Position numbers and translations under genes: made by a program. Below are positions 15,154 through 15,311 of a stretch of 15,311 bases of DNA, one piece after another (positions within the stretch are counted from its first letter, which is position 1; the number at the start of each line of letters is the position of its first letter). The stretch is from Acetobacter sp. UBA5411 (lineage in GTDB: Bacteria; Pseudomonadota; Alphaproteobacteria; Acetobacterales; Acetobacteraceae): NCBI RefSeq assembly GCF_002409645.1, contig NZ_DHNR01000035.1, positions 1-15,311 on the forward strand, written 5' to 3'. The notes below the pieces were generated by a model that was given only the letters and a program-made list of their open reading frames with translations, had not been told where the DNA came from and did not search any database.

Positions 15154-15307
15154 GAGCGTTTCGTCAGTTGGTACATGGCTGAGTAACGCTTGTACTCCCA
15201 CTTGACCTCTGGTCTTTCCTCCCTGTTTTTTGGGATCGGGAGAGATGGGAATGCGATGATATGGTTTGAGTGAGAGCCAGTAAGATCGGATAACTGACGA
15301 CACGCTC
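15154..15307. mobile_element. MITE-like element with 16-bp terminal inverted repeats and TA target duplication
   Basis: The left end GAGCGTTTCGTCAGTT (15154-15169) and the inverted right end (15307-15292, GAGCGTGTCGTCAGTT) match at 15 of 16 positions. Both ends are flanked by TA (15152-15153 and 15308-15309), a likely target-site duplication. The 154-bp body has no transposase-sized ORF. TA duplication and GAG-ended repeats suggest mobilisation by an IS630- or IS5/IS427-type transposase elsewhere in the genome (inference). It sits 50 bp after the MFS gene. It may instead be an internally deleted IS copy. Confidence 0.75.
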
Positions 15308-15311
15308 TAAC

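Noticed and set aside
1..15311. tRNA, rRNA, CRISPR array, integrase or phage genes
   Set aside because: None could be recognised on either strand; the only mobile sequence seen is the small element at the right end.

Overview
The window is dense, protein-coding bacterial DNA with short intergenic gaps, ATGA start/stop overlaps and moderately high GC. The gene families, codon use and LysR/MocR-style regulators fit an alphaproteobacterium, and an acetic acid bacterium (Acetobacteraceae) is my best guess. That placement is an inference from protein character. No rRNA, tRNA or other phylogenetic marker is present.

Left end (1-1037): the first 58 codons of a LysR-type regulator run off the left edge on the minus strand. 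It is divergent from a plus-strand short-chain dehydrogenase (SDR), and a 23-bp LysR-type palindrome lies between them.

Core (1078-9694, minus strand, read right to left): a nine-gene operon that is an expanded Nit1 (Nit1C) cluster. The order of transcription is MSMEG_0572/Sll0783-family protein (nitB), nitrilase (nitC), radical SAM protein (nitD), GNAT acyltransferase (nitE), AIR-synthase-like protein (nitF), group 1/4 glycosyltransferase, MSMEG_0570-family protein (nitG), flavin-dependent oxidoreductase (nitH) and a PrpE-like acyl-CoA synthetase. Four consecutive junctions are 4-nt ATGA overlaps and a fifth is a 13-nt overlap, so translation is probably coupled. Nit1C is linked in the literature to growth on cyanide as a nitrogen source and, in cyanobacteria and mycobacteria, to nitrogen starvation. 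Its true metabolite remains unsettled. Having an acyltransferase, a dedicated acyl-CoA ligase and a glycosyltransferase together suggests the operon builds or modifies a small N-containing molecule.

Control of the core (9695-11493): a MocR/GntR-type PLP-dependent regulator (10035-11438) lies directly upstream on the same strand. CATACA half-sites and ATTGTAT/ATACAAT elements occur both in the nit promoter region and as a perfect inverted repeat in front of the regulator gene. The nitB leader can form a long-range stem that would mask its ribosome binding site.

Right end (11636-15311): this part is visibly more AT-rich. It holds a probably exported alpha/beta hydrolase whose signal-peptide region is broken by an in-frame TGA, a LysR regulator divergent from a DHA2-type MFS exporter with a perfect 9-5-9 operator palindrome between them, and a 154-bp MITE-like element with 16-bp terminal inverted repeats and a TA duplication. 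The extreme right edge stops just after this element.
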